Source: Desulfatibacillum alkenivorans DSM 16219 (GTDB lineage Bacteria > Desulfobacterota > Desulfobacteria > Desulfobacterales > Desulfatibacillaceae). From it: a stretch of 64,000 nt of DNA. The DNA lies in the NCBI RefSeq assembly GCF_900142135.1, contig NZ_FQZU01000003.1:62001-126000 (forward strand), given 5' to 3'. The position numbers and the translations under genes are program-made. The notes below the pieces were generated by a model. The model did not search any database. It saw only the letters and a program-made list of their open reading frames with translations, and was not told the DNA's origin. Positions 17,131 to 25,908 of this stretch are shown here, piece by piece. How positions within the stretch are numbered: position 1 is the first letter of the stretch; the number at the start of each line of letters is the position of its first letter.

Positions 17131-17487
17131 GACAGTCTCCTTAAATGGTTCCAATTTTGTTGATCAAGGCCAGGAATGCATCTCTGAAAATTAAGGCTCT
17201 CATATCTTGACTATAGAGTCAATAAAAATAGTTTATATCCCTTAAATCAGAATTATATACCTGGTAATAATTGATATATAGTCAGTGTAAAGACGCCTGT
17301 TCGTCCGGCGGCGCCGCCGACCCCAACCCCATGCATTCCATGGGAATCCTATCAGGAGGGACCGCCGGTTGGGCGGGGGCTATAAAAAACTTGCCCCCGC
17401 GCGGCGCCCCATGATTAAATGCACTAAAACCGTGCTTGATGCACATAAGCCCTTGTCCGTTAACGCCTGTATACTGGGAGATGCCGC
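17131..17487. other. Divergent promoter region, TRAP receptors/glycogen phosphorylase
   Basis: These 357 bases hold an AT-rich half near the TRAP gene with the operator-like palindrome at 17207-17222 and a degenerate second copy at 17271-17284 (TTGATATATAGTCA). A GC-rich half near glgP contains a small hairpin (GCGGGGGC 17373-17380 with GCCCCCGC 17393-17400). No gene is apparent. Confidence 0.5.
17207..17222. promoter_or_regulatory. Operator-like palindrome TTGACT-N4-AGTCAA before the TRAP genes
   Basis: TTGACTATAGAGTCAA has perfect six-base arms. It differs by one base from the centre of the palindrome at the thiolase operon promoter (49786-49801). It lies 77-92 bases upstream of the TRAP start codon, a plausible position for a regulator site. 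Confidence 0.6.
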
Positions 17488-20016
17488 ATGAAGAACAGCG
17501 CATTGTTTCAAAATTGGGGCAGGTTCAAAAAGGGGATGGACCCGGAAAGCATTCAACTCGCCTTCGCCAACCACCTGGAATATTCTCTTTCCAAGGATCA
17601 ATACACGGCCACCTTGCGAGACATGTACACCTCCTTGGCCCTATCCATTCGTGACAGGCTTGTGGAGCGCTGGATTCGCACCCAGGAAGTCTATTATGAG
17701 AAGGACGTGAAGCGGGTCTACTATCTATCGGCTGAATACCTCATGGGCCGGGTCATGACCAATAACCTCATCAATTTGGGCATGTACGAGCAGACCGTAG
17801 AGGCCATGAACGCCGTGCACGTGGATTTTAAAAGCATTTTGGAGCAGGAGCCGGACATGGGGCTTGGCAACGGGGGACTGGGCAGGTTGGCGGCCTGCTT
17901 CCTGGATTCCATGGCCACCCTGAGCATCCCCGCCTACGGTTATGGAATCCGTTACGAGTTCGGCATTTTCGACCAGGACATCAGGAATCTGGAGCAAGTG
18001 GAGCGCCCGGAAAACTGGCTTCAGTACGGCAATCCCTGGGAGATCGCCAGGCCGGAAAAGACGCAACGGGTGCGGTTTCAGGGTCGGGTCGAACACGTTC
18101 GCCAGCCGGACGGAAGCATCCGGGCGGAATGGGTGGACACCAACGACGTGATCGGCGTGGCCTATGATACGCCCATCAACGGGTACGGCAACGAGACGAC
18201 CAACACCTTGAGGCTCTGGTCGGCCAGGGCTTCCAAGGAATTCGACCTGGAGTATTTCCAGCACGGCGATTATATGAAAGCCGTGGAGGAAAAAAATCGC
18301 TCCGAGACCATATCCAAGGTGTTGTATCCCAATGATCAGGTGTATCAGGGCCGGGAATTGCGGCTTAAGCAGCAGTATTTCTTTGTGTCCTGCTCCATAC
18401 AGGACATTATTCGCCGTTATTTGGTCAATCATGACGACTTTGACCAGTTTGCAAATAAAAACGCCATCCACATGAACGACACCCATCCGTCCCTGGCGGT
18501 GGCCGAACTCATGCGCCTTCTGGTGGACGAGTACAACCTGGCTTGGGAGAAAGCCTGGGAAATCACAACCAAAACATGCGCTTACACAAACCACACCCTG
18601 CTGGCCGAGGCCTTGGAAAAATGGCAGGTTTCCATGTTTGAAAACCTCCTGCCCCGGCCTCTTGAAATCATTTATGAAATCAACAAGCGCTTTTTGCGGC
18701 AGGTTTCTTTGCGATATCCCGAGAATCCGGAAAAAATGAAGCAGCTTTCCCTGATTGGGGAAGGGGAGGAGAAGCGCGTGCGCATGGCCCACCTGGCCAT
18801 TGTAGGCTCCCACTCCGTCAATGGCGTTGCGGCGCTCCACAGCCGCCTTTTGATGGAAAGGGAGTTGAATCATTTCTACCAGATGTTTCCCGAGCGTTTT
18901 AACAACAAGACCAACGGGGTCACGCCCAGAAGGTGGCTTGCCGCAGCGAATCCCGGGCTTGCCCGCTTGATTTCCAGCGCCATTGGGGAAGGCTGGGTAA
19001 CCGATCTTTTTCAATTGGAAAAATTGGCGAAAAAGGCCGCAAATCAGAGTTTTATTGAACAATGGCGCGACGTCAAGCAGGAGAATAAGGAGGATTTCGC
19101 CGCCCTGGTGCGGGATATGACCGGAGAGATAATCAACCCCGAATCCATATTCGACTTTCAGGTGAAGCGGATTCATGAGTATAAGCGCCAGACTCTCAAC
19201 ATCCTCCATGTCGTCTACCGGTGGCTTTCCCTCAAAAGGGGCGAGACCCGGGATTACGCGCCCCGGACTTTTTTCTTTGGCGGAAAGGCCGCCCCGGGGT
19301 ATTACATGGCAAAGCTCATCATCAAATTCATTTGCCACGTGGCGGATATGATCAACAAAGATCCACAGACCAATGACCTGCTTAAGGTGATCTTTCTGCC
19401 CAACTACAGGGTGTCGCTGGCGGAGCGGATTTTTCCCGCCTCGGACGTTTCGGAGCAGATTTCCACGGCCGGATATGAAGCGTCGGGCACCTCCAATATG
19501 AAATTCGCCATGAACGGCGCTTTGACGGTGGGAACGGCCGACGGCGCCAACGTGGAGATCCGGGAAGCCGTGGGGGATGACAATATCTTTATTTTCGGAT
19601 TGAACGCCGAAGAAGCGGCGGAACTTGCGCCCCGTTACAATGCCCGGGATTATTTGGGGGACCAGGTTTTGGAGCACGTTTTGAATCACATTTCCAGGGG
19701 GTTCTTCAACCCGGACGATCCGGCCTTGTTCCATCCTTTGTCGGACATGCTGCTCGGGCGGGATAAGTATCTCAACCTGGCCGATTTTCAGGCCTACGTC
19801 CAATGCCAGGAGCATGTGGACGCCTTGTACAAGGATCAAACGGAGTGGACGAAAAAGTGCATCTTGAACGTGGCCCGCATGGGCTTTTTTTCGTCCGACA
19901 GGACCATTTTGGAATATAATAAGGACATTTGGGAAGCCGAGCCGGTGACTGTGACCCGCGGGGAGGGAGAGACGCCGGACGCTCAGGGAGGAGGCGATTG
20001 TGGAGGGGGTCAATAA
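17488..20016 (+). CDS. glgP: Glycogen/starch/alpha-glucan phosphorylase
   Basis: An 842-residue family GT35 phosphorylase, releasing glucose 1-phosphate from alpha-1,4-glucans in the cytoplasm. Landmarks are YYLSAEYLMGR, GNGGLGRLAACFLDS, the NDTHPSLAVAELMR region, TNGVTPRRWL, and the pyridoxal-phosphate site EASGTSNMKFAMNGAL, where K672 should form the Schiff base. Length matches the glycogen phosphorylase subfamily. The ATG follows GGGAG. The last 17 bases overlap the next gene. No other glycogen genes are adjacent, so this is an isolated copy. Confidence 0.95.
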   Translation: MKNSALFQNWGRFKKGMDPESIQLAFANHLEYSLSKDQYTATLRDMYTSLALSIRDRLVERWIRTQEVYYEKDVKRVYYLSAEYLMGRVMTNNLINLGMYEQTVEAMNAVHVDFKSILEQEPDMGLGNGGLGRLAACFLDSMATLSIPAYGYGIRYEFGIFDQDIRNLEQVERPENWLQYGNPWEIARPEKTQRVRFQGRVEHVRQPDGSIRAEWVDTNDVIGVAYDTPINGYGNETTNTLRLWSARASKEFDLEYFQHGDYMKAVEEKNRSETISKVLYPNDQVYQGRELRLKQQYFFVSCSIQDIIRRYLVNHDDFDQFANKNAIHMNDTHPSLAVAELMRLLVDEYNLAWEKAWEITTKTCAYTNHTLLAEALEKWQVSMFENLLPRPLEIIYEINKRFLRQVSLRYPENPEKMKQLSLIGEGEEKRVRMAHLAIVGSHSVNGVAALHSRLLMERELNHFYQMFPERFNNKTNGVTPRRWLAAANPGLARLISSAIGEGWVTDLFQLEKLAKKAANQSFIEQWRDVKQENKEDFAALVRDMTGEIINPESIFDFQVKRIHEYKRQTLNILHVVYRWLSLKRGETRDYAPRTFFFGGKAAPGYYMAKLIIKFICHVADMINKDPQTNDLLKVIFLPNYRVSLAERIFPASDVSEQISTAGYEASGTSNMKFAMNGALTVGTADGANVEIREAVGDDNIFIFGLNAEEAAELAPRYNARDYLGDQVLEHVLNHISRGFFNPDDPALFHPLSDMLLGRDKYLNLADFQAYVQCQEHVDALYKDQTEWTKKCILNVARMGFFSSDRTILEYNKDIWEAEPVTVTRGEGETPDAQGGGDCGGGQ

Positions 20017-20461
20017 GGATTGGCTGGCGCCGTGCGGCTTGTATTGCGGCGTTTGCGGCATCATGTATGCGGATCGGGACGGAAACGAAAAGTTTAAGGA
20101 ACGCTTGTGCAGCGTCTACGGGACCAAGCCCGAGGATATCAAGTGTAAAGGGTGCATGGCGGAGAACGAAGAGGACGTTTTTTTGTACTGCCGCTCTTGT
20201 CCCATTAAGCAATGCTGCGTGGATAAGGAAATTGAAGGGTGCTATCAGTGCGACGCCTTTCCTTGCGGTCACATCAACAATTTCCCCATGCCCGTCGGTA
20301 AAAAAGTCATGCTGAGAGCCGTGCCCCAGTGGCGGGAGTGGGGAACGGAAAAGTGGGTGGAGGCGGAGGAAAAGCGCTACCATTGCCCTGAATGCGGATA
20401 CAAGTTGTTCCGGGGCGCTAAACGCTGCAGAAACTGCAAGGCGGAGGTGGACGCGGATTAG
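20000..20461 (+). CDS. Cys-rich DUF3795-type protein
   Basis: A 153-residue protein starting at GTG (20000), with GGGAGGAGG just upstream inside the glgP coding end. It has many cysteines in pairs: APCGLYCGVCG, CKGCMAEN, YCRSCPIKQCC and CYQCDAFPC, then a C-terminal zinc-ribbon-like CPECGY...CRNCKAE. The first part matches the DUF3795 pattern, thought to bind zinc or Fe-S; function is unknown. The overlap suggests translation coupled to glycogen phosphorylase, though a functional link is not established. It also overlaps the convergent histidine kinase by four bases. Confidence 0.75.
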   Translation: MEGVNKDWLAPCGLYCGVCGIMYADRDGNEKFKERLCSVYGTKPEDIKCKGCMAENEEDVFLYCRSCPIKQCCVDKEIEGCYQCDAFPCGHINNFPMPVGKKVMLRAVPQWREWGTEKWVEAEEKRYHCPECGYKLFRGAKRCRNCKAEVDAD

Positions 20462-22647
20462 TGTGACGGTTGACTTGCCTGGGCGTCAAGGACCTTGCGG
20501 ATGGACTTGGCCAGTTCGGATTTTACGAGAGGCTTCATGGCAAAGGCCTTTATGCCCATGGCCATGGCTTTTTCGGGCGTGATTTTATTGCTGTATCCCG
20601 TGCAAAGAATAACCGGGATGTCGGGCCTGATCTTCATCAATTCCGTGGCCAGAACGTCTCCGTTCATGTCCGGCATGCTCATGTCCGTAATAACTATATC
20701 AAAGCCATGGGGCTTATTCCGTACAAGCTCCAATGCCTGGATGCTGCTTGTGTGCGTGGTGACTGTGTAGCCCAGGCGTTCGAGCATTTTTCCTCCTAGT
20801 TTGACAATGGAAGGCTCGTCATCCACAAAAAGGACCTTTTCCCAGCCTTTGGGAGCGTGGCCGAACCGGTTTTCCGGGAGGGCTTCGGCTTTGCCTTTGA
20901 CCAACGGAAGAAAAATGGTGAACTCAGATCCCGCTCCAACTTGACTGGACGCCAGGATTTCCCCTCCGCAGTTCTGCACAATGCCGTGCACCACGGCCAG
21001 GCCCAGCCCGGTGCCTTTGCCGAAACCCTTGGTCGTGAAATAGGGCTCAAAAATGGATTGAATGGCATCGACCGGAATTCCGTATCCCGTGTCCCTTATA
21101 ACCATTTTCAGGTATTCCCCGGGGTGAAGGTTGGGAGTTCTGGAAGCCAGTTCGGCGTCCACCAAAACGTCCGCCAGCTCAACTTGCAGCAGCCCTCCTT
21201 TTTCCTCCATGGCCTGGACTGCGTTGGTGCAAAGATTCAGCAATACCTGATGGATCTGGGTGGGGTCGGCCATGACCAGGGATTCACTTTGTATCTTCTG
21301 CTTGATTTTGATGGAGGGCGGCACGGTGGACCGGAGCAGTTGCAGCGTCTCTTTGGTTATGCTGCTGACCCGAACGGGCTTGGGCTCTTCGCTTCCCCTC
21401 CTGGCGAAGGTCAGAATCTGCTTGACCAGGCCCGAGGCCCGGGTCCCGGCCTTCAGCACTTCCTGCAGGCATTCCTCCTGTTGCGCGCCGGGTTTTGCCT
21501 CGTCCAGTGCCAGTTCCGTGAATCCGATGATTGAATTGAGAATATTGTTAAAGTCATGGGCGATTCCGCCGGCAAGCGTGCCTATGGATTCCATCCTTTG
21601 GGAGTGCTTGAGCCGTTCCTCCAGATCCTTGCGGATTTCCTCCGCCTTAAGCTGCTTGGTAATGTCGGTGATAACCGTCAAAAATCCTTCAAGATTTCCG
21701 GCTTGGTCGTAACTGTAGTCCCAGATGACCTGCAGGTCCAAAATATCGCCGTTTTTGGCAAGAAAGGAACGGGTGAAAGGGTGCGGAGGCGGCATGTTAT
21801 CCCTGATTGCATCAAAACGCCGTTTTTGCACTTCCAATTCTTCGGGATCCGGCGCGAAATCCCAGACGTATGTTCCAACGAGTTCCTCATACAGATAGCC
21901 GCTAACCCTTTGATAAGCCAGGTTGACGAATTTCACCTGGCCGTTCAAGTCCAGTTCCTGAATGCCGTACGGCAGCGTCTCCAGCAAGGATTTGTATTTC
22001 TCCTGGCTGACCGCCAGGGTGCGTCCCGCCTCTCTCTCCCTGTCAAAGGCGTTTTTCAGGCCCTCCAGCATGATGGTGGCCGTGATGGTTATCATGGCGC
22101 TGATTAACATAAAATTGACGGTCATGACCCCCCAGACATTGACAGGAGTCTCCAGAGAAGACGCCCAGCCTGGGGCTTTGTACGCGATAAAAACGCCGAC
22201 GCCGATCATGGACAATACATTGATAATCAGGGACCAGAGGGCCATGCGCATGCCGCCTATGCCGCCCATCAGCACTGATGCGCCGAAAAGCCAGATGTAT
22301 CCGGCGCCATGAAAGCCCAGCGTAAAAAGCAAAAACACGCCAAGGGAATATAACATGCCGAAAGCGGCCCAGGCCCGTGCGTTTAAGGAGAGGCGTTTGC
22401 CGGAAAAAAGCAGGAAGACGGCGGTGAAATACGCCAGAATGTCTACGATGGCTATATCGGGGCGATCCACCTGAAAGCTGAGGATCACGCTGGGGATCAA
22501 CGCAATCGGCCCCAACGCCGTGGTTACCAAAAATAGGACGAACAAAATTCTTTCCCGCCAGAAAGAAAGCGGGTCATCCCTGGAGAGGTATTCCGGCATG
22601 AACCGGCTTTCCAGGGCGCTCCAATACATGCCCAGTTTTTGATACAT
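20458..22647 (-). CDS. Membrane-bound hybrid sensor histidine kinase
   Basis: This 729-residue sensor has five or six hydrophobic segments in residues 30-200 and a PAS domain at about 215-330 (YGIQELDLNGQVKFVN; GFLTVITDITKQ). A HisKA domain has H364 in LAGGIAHDFNNIL. The HATPase domain has an N-box LNLCTNAVQAM and G-boxes DTGYGIP and GKGTGLGLAVVHG. The C-terminal receiver is VLFVDDEPSIV with D655 in VITDMSMPD. The architecture suggests internal phosphorelay to a separate phosphotransfer protein; no output regulator is adjacent. The membrane part lacks a large periplasmic domain, so the signal may be sensed within the membrane or by PAS. No clear ribosome site marks the start. Confidence 0.9.
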   Translation of the reverse strand: MYQKLGMYWSALESRFMPEYLSRDDPLSFWRERILFVLFLVTTALGPIALIPSVILSFQVDRPDIAIVDILAYFTAVFLLFSGKRLSLNARAWAAFGMLYSLGVFLLFTLGFHGAGYIWLFGASVLMGGIGGMRMALWSLIINVLSMIGVGVFIAYKAPGWASSLETPVNVWGVMTVNFMLISAMITITATIMLEGLKNAFDREREAGRTLAVSQEKYKSLLETLPYGIQELDLNGQVKFVNLAYQRVSGYLYEELVGTYVWDFAPDPEELEVQKRRFDAIRDNMPPPHPFTRSFLAKNGDILDLQVIWDYSYDQAGNLEGFLTVITDITKQLKAEEIRKDLEERLKHSQRMESIGTLAGGIAHDFNNILNSIIGFTELALDEAKPGAQQEECLQEVLKAGTRASGLVKQILTFARRGSEEPKPVRVSSITKETLQLLRSTVPPSIKIKQKIQSESLVMADPTQIHQVLLNLCTNAVQAMEEKGGLLQVELADVLVDAELASRTPNLHPGEYLKMVIRDTGYGIPVDAIQSIFEPYFTTKGFGKGTGLGLAVVHGIVQNCGGEILASSQVGAGSEFTIFLPLVKGKAEALPENRFGHAPKGWEKVLFVDDEPSIVKLGGKMLERLGYTVTTHTSSIQALELVRNKPHGFDIVITDMSMPDMNGDVLATELMKIRPDIPVILCTGYSNKITPEKAMAMGIKAFAMKPLVKSELAKSIRKVLDAQASQPSH

Positions 22648-22983
22648 GGTATGGAATTATATCATCGCTAAAGTCATTGCATTTTATAACGCATCCAGCC
22701 AAAAGCAAATGGCGGAATCGTCAGCCTTTGCCAAAACTCCCTGAACCCAAGATTTTGGATGCAGTATTCGAGCCAAGTTTTTTTTAAAAGCGGAACAGGC
22801 AGGACGCGGATTGGGAAAAGACAGGCGCTAAATGTGAAGCAGCCGGTATGTAATAGTTTGATATTGAACTGTTTTTTAGGCGCCTTGGGGCGGGGGGCCG
22901 GCGCCGGCATGGCTTGCCCGGCGCCGGCGGGAAAAACGGTCACCCCTGTTTATGCCTTTGAAAAGGGCCTCCTGGGTCCGGGT
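22648..22983. other. Intergenic region with GC-rich hairpin
   Basis: These 336 bases lie between the histidine kinase promoter side and the end of the OsmC gene. Arms GCCGGCGCCGG (22897-22907) and CCGGCGCCGGC (22918-22928) form a very stable stem, possibly terminating the minus-strand OsmC gene, although no T-tract follows directly. The open frames crossing it on both strands have no ribosome sites and do not look like proteins. Confidence 0.5.
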
Positions 22984-23454
22984 TTAGCTGCTCCACCCAA
23001 ACCGGATGTCCAAGGAAGCGGGATTTGCAATGGTGTCGCACAGGGCGCACCTATTGGAGAGTTCCTGTTCAAAGGCCCGCCTCTCAGCCTCAGGCAGGTC
23101 CGCATCCAATTTTACATGGATTGTCAGCCCGGCAAAGCCCGTTGGGTTGGAAGACTCCAAGCCCATGGCCTTGGACGGATCGATGGGGCCGGAAACGCCG
23201 GCCTGGAGCCCATTCAGCTTCACCCCTTTTTGCTCCATCATGATCCGGGCTATGTTGACCATGCAGCCTCCCAGCGCCATGGCCAAAAGCTCCGGAGGCG
23301 TCGGCCCGGAGTCATCGCCCATCATTTCCCTCTTCATGTCCATCACCACTTCGTGGCCGCGGCTTTGGGCGATGATCCGCCGGTTTTCTCCGGGGCGGCT
23401 CAGGGTTTCCACTTGAATGACTTCCACGGTCATTTCCTGGCTGTTGTTTTGCAT
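22984..23454 (-). CDS. OsmC-family peroxiredoxin-like protein
   Basis: A 156-residue protein from the ATG at 23454, which follows AAAAGGAGGAAAATC. The OsmC fold is recognisable: a first-strand sheet, GPTPPELLAMALGGCMVNIARIMMEQKG with the first redox cysteine, and RCALCDTIANP with the second. OsmC-family thiol peroxidases reduce organic hydroperoxides; many members of this branch are uncharacterised. It is divergent from a LysR-type regulator gene, with starts 167 bases apart, so that regulator probably controls it. Longer in-frame starts extend into the promoter region and are unlikely. Confidence 0.85.
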   Translation of the reverse strand: MQNNSQEMTVEVIQVETLSRPGENRRIIAQSRGHEVVMDMKREMMGDDSGPTPPELLAMALGGCMVNIARIMMEQKGVKLNGLQAGVSGPIDPSKAMGLESSNPTGFAGLTIHVKLDADLPEAERRAFEQELSNRCALCDTIANPASLDIRFGWSS

Positions 23455-23507
23455 TGATTTTCCTCCTTTTTGCCCTGGTTGATTTTGTTGATCGATAATA
23501 GCGATTG

Positions 23508-23525
23508 AATATGGTATTGCATATT
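23508..23525. promoter_or_regulatory. Candidate LysR-type operator between osmC-like and lysR genes
   Basis: AATATG (23508-23513) and CATATT (23520-23525) form a perfect inverted repeat across six bases, inside TGAA...TTCA. It lies in the shared divergent promoter, where a LysR-type activator normally binds. The match to the loose T-N11-A rule is weak evidence on its own. Confidence 0.4.
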
Positions 23526-23621
23526 TTTCAACTATGAATGAGCCTACGATGGGCAGGCAGCGCCGGTCCAACAAATAGGTTTGATATTCTTATCGTTTTT
23601 TTCGATATAGAGGAGAAAGCA

Positions 23622-24509
23622 TTGGATCTCCAAAAACTCAAAACATTCAGCACCGTGGCCTCCCTGATGAATTTCAACCAGGCAGCCGAAGTTTTGAACT
23701 ACGCCCAATCCAGCGTATCCGCGCAAATCAAGGCCCTGGAGAACGATCTGGGCGCTCTGCTGTTCCAACGCGTGGGAAAAAGGGTCAAGCTGACCCCGGC
23801 GGGCGAAAAAATGCTCCAATACGCCCATAAGATGCTTGCCATCGAGCAGGAGGCGCGCAACGAAATAAAAGGAGAGCCGGACGGCGCCTCTCTGCTGACC
23901 CTAAGAATGCCCCAGACCGTGGCCGCCTGTCATTTGCCCATGGCCTTGCCGGCCTTTCAAAAGCGGTTTCCCAATGTAAACCTGGACGTTACGTCCTGCG
24001 CCCTGTTTTCCCTGGAGCATGAACTATCCATTGGAACAGTGGACCTCGCCTTCCTTCTGACCGATACGGTGAGCGCCGCAAGTCTGGATATGGAAATGCT
24101 CAGGACCGAAACCCTGGTCATGGCGGCCTCGCCGGGTCATGAACTGGCCCAAAAGGCCGGTTTGGGCCATAAAAGCCTGGATGGCCGGGTGTTGTTTTTG
24201 CCCAAGGCGGATTGCGGCTATCGCATGGAGTTTGAGCAGGCCCTGACCCTGGAAAGGGTGAGGCTCGGCAGCCTGATCGAAATGAATTCCATTGAGGCCA
24301 TCAAGACTGCCGTGGCCAAAGGCATGGGCGTGACCATTATTCCCCGCATATCCATTGAGCACGACCTGAAAACCGGACGCCTGATCGAATTGGATTGGGA
24401 GGAGCCAATGGAGACGGGGCTTTTGATGATCTGGCAAAGGGATAAATGCTTTTCGCCCGCCCTGGAGGCCTTTATGGATGCATTCAGGCGCGGCGCGGCC
24501 GGATTTTAA
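23622..24509 (+). CDS. LysR-family transcriptional regulator
   Basis: A 295-residue regulator if started at TTG 23622, directly after GAGGAGAAAG; this gives the canonical LysR beginning (LDLQKLKTFSTVASLMNFNQAAEVLNYAQSSVSAQIKALENDLG). An ATG at 23538 would add 28 residues unlike any LysR N-terminus. The C-terminal part is a periplasmic-binding-protein-like effector domain in two halves. Divergence from the OsmC-like gene suggests that it senses peroxide or thiol stress and activates that gene, but no effector residues can be assigned. Confidence 0.85.
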   Translation: MDLQKLKTFSTVASLMNFNQAAEVLNYAQSSVSAQIKALENDLGALLFQRVGKRVKLTPAGEKMLQYAHKMLAIEQEARNEIKGEPDGASLLTLRMPQTVAACHLPMALPAFQKRFPNVNLDVTSCALFSLEHELSIGTVDLAFLLTDTVSAASLDMEMLRTETLVMAASPGHELAQKAGLGHKSLDGRVLFLPKADCGYRMEFEQALTLERVRLGSLIEMNSIEAIKTAVAKGMGVTIIPRISIEHDLKTGRLIELDWEEPMETGLLMIWQRDKCFSPALEAFMDAFRRGAAGF

Positions 24510-24652
24510 AACCAATCCGGTCCTCAGCGTCATTAGGCATTGGAACGGGGCGAATCCCTGCTAATTGCTAAAAAGATTTATTATTTGAGGTGGTTAGGTT
24601 GCCAGGCGTTTTTTAAAAAAAATATTGCGGGGAAGGGGGCTGAGGATGCTTA

Positions 24653-24675
24653 GGGGAAGGCCGGGCGGCCTCCCC
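24653..24675. terminator. Hairpin at the end of the biotin-carrier gene
   Basis: GGGGAAGGCC (24653-24662) and GGCCTCCCC (24667-24675) pair with one bulge around GGGC. It sits just past the carrier-protein stop codon but has no U-tract, so termination is uncertain. Confidence 0.4.
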
Positions 24676-24682
24676 CCAAAAA

Positions 24683-24895
24683 CTATTCGATGGTCATGAG
24701 GACCTGGCCGGCGTCCACTTTGTCGCCTTCCTTAACCGTGATGGAAGCAACGGCGCCAGTTGCAGGAGCCGCAATGGGGTTTTCCATTTTCATGGCTTCC
24801 AGGATCATGACATCCTGATCTTCACTAACCTGATCGCCTTCTTTAACCAGAATCTGTACAATGGTTCCCGGCATAGGGGCAGCAACTTCACTCAT
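24683..24895 (-). CDS. Biotin/lipoyl attachment-domain carrier protein
   Basis: This 70-residue protein is a complete biotinyl domain and nothing else. It has APMPGTIVQILVKEGD, the biotinylation motif EAMKMEN with K36, and the second half-repeat VKEGDKVDAGQVLMTIE. It would carry carboxyl groups for a biotin-dependent acyl-CoA carboxylase or membrane decarboxylase. In related anaerobes such small carriers serve methylmalonyl/propionyl-CoA systems. No carboxylase or decarboxylase subunits lie nearby. The ATG follows GGAGGAACCCC, and it is a single-gene unit. Confidence 0.9.
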   Translation of the reverse strand: MSEVAAPMPGTIVQILVKEGDQVSEDQDVMILEAMKMENPIAAPATGAVASITVKEGDKVDAGQVLMTIE

Positions 24896-25126
24896 GGGGT
24901 TCCTCCTGTTTAGTTGTTACAAGAATCGTCCGAATTGATAAATTCTTTATGCCTGGGCCGGAAAGGTAAGACGCCGGCCTGCATTCTCTCGCTGGTAGAG
25001 CGTCCCCAAAGGTGACGGAAAACCAAGTTAATGTCAAGAACAAAGGCGCTCTATTGGACGTCAGGGCTCTTTACAAGCCGGGAAGGGTCATGTATTTAAT
25101 TCCCAGGCATGAGAAAGGATAAGACC

Positions 25127-25891
25127 ATGACGCCAAAGCCTTTAAAGCATTTGTTCATATTTTTTTGGGTTTTTTTGTTTGCAGCCGTCCTGGCGGCGCC
25201 TGCCTGGAGCGAGGGCGCCCAAGGCGCCGACGACATTGAAACCGAAGACCTGCGCGAGCCTTCAGCCGTTGCACTTCCTCCTGTTGACGAGGTTTTGAAC
25301 AAGGTGCAGGCCCATTACGGCCAAAAGGGGTTTTGCTCTCAGTTCACCCAGGTGGCCACATTGACGGGCATGGGCATCCAGGATACCGCCTCCGGGTATG
25401 CCTGTTTTAATTACCCGGATAAAATGCGTTGGGAATATGAGGTCCCGGAAGAGCAGGTGATCATTTCCGACGGAAAGCGTTTGTGGGTGTACAGGCCCTT
25501 GGACAATCAGGTGCTTGTGGGCGATTCCAAGGATTATTTCGGAGCGGGGGAAGGCGCCAGCTTTCTTACGGACGTGAACATCCTGAAAAGCCAGTTCCAC
25601 GTCTCCTGGGCCGAGCAAGCCTGGCAGCACTCGGCCGGATTGCAGAACGCCTGGGCCTTGAAGCTCACTCCTAAAAAGGAAAATCCGGACTTTACGGTCC
25701 TGTATTTGCTCATTAACAGGAAAACGTACAGCATTTTCGAAACCGCTTCCTTTAATAATTTCGGAGACGAAACCCGCATTAATTTCGCGGAGCCGGATTT
25801 TTCAACTCCTCCAAAGGATTCGGAATTTGTGCTAACCATCCCGGAAGGGGTTGACGTCATGGAGATGTCCGGCGCCCCGGAGGGAGAATAG
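25127..25891 (+). CDS. lolA: Outer-membrane lipoprotein carrier protein LolA
   Basis: A 254-residue exported protein starting at ATG 25127, behind AAAGGAT. The signal peptide (LFIFFWVFLFAAVLAAPAWS) is followed by a LolA-type half-barrel: VLNKVQAHYGQKGFCSQFTQVA, GYACFNYPDKMRWEYEVPEEQVIISDGKRLWVYRPLDNQV. LolA shuttles lipoproteins across the periplasm from LolCDE to the outer membrane. The protein has two cysteines and a longer acidic N-terminal linker than E. coli LolA. It is followed 17 bases later by nadA; these are presumably co-transcribed, though functionally unrelated. Confidence 0.85.
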   Translation: MTPKPLKHLFIFFWVFLFAAVLAAPAWSEGAQGADDIETEDLREPSAVALPPVDEVLNKVQAHYGQKGFCSQFTQVATLTGMGIQDTASGYACFNYPDKMRWEYEVPEEQVIISDGKRLWVYRPLDNQVLVGDSKDYFGAGEGASFLTDVNILKSQFHVSWAEQAWQHSAGLQNAWALKLTPKKENPDFTVLYLLINRKTYSIFETASFNNFGDETRINFAEPDFSTPPKDSEFVLTIPEGVDVMEMSGAPEGE

Positions 25892-25908
25892 AATAAGGAT
25901 CAGGAACC

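Noticed and set aside
17300-17410. Possible riboswitch in the glgP leader
   Set aside because: Only short GC-rich stems are seen, with no conserved core of a known class.
17725-20064. 779-codon open frame antisense to glycogen phosphorylase
   Set aside because: It mirrors the codon bias of the sense gene, which clearly encodes phosphorylase. The product resembles no protein and has no ribosome site.
22759-23457. 232-codon plus-strand frame over the OsmC gene
   Set aside because: Antisense to a clear OsmC-family gene and crosses its probable terminator hairpin.
24995-25040. tRNA-like segment CTCGCTGGTAGAGCG
   Set aside because: Only a D-arm resemblance. No T-arm consensus, anticodon stem or acceptor stem can be folded around it.
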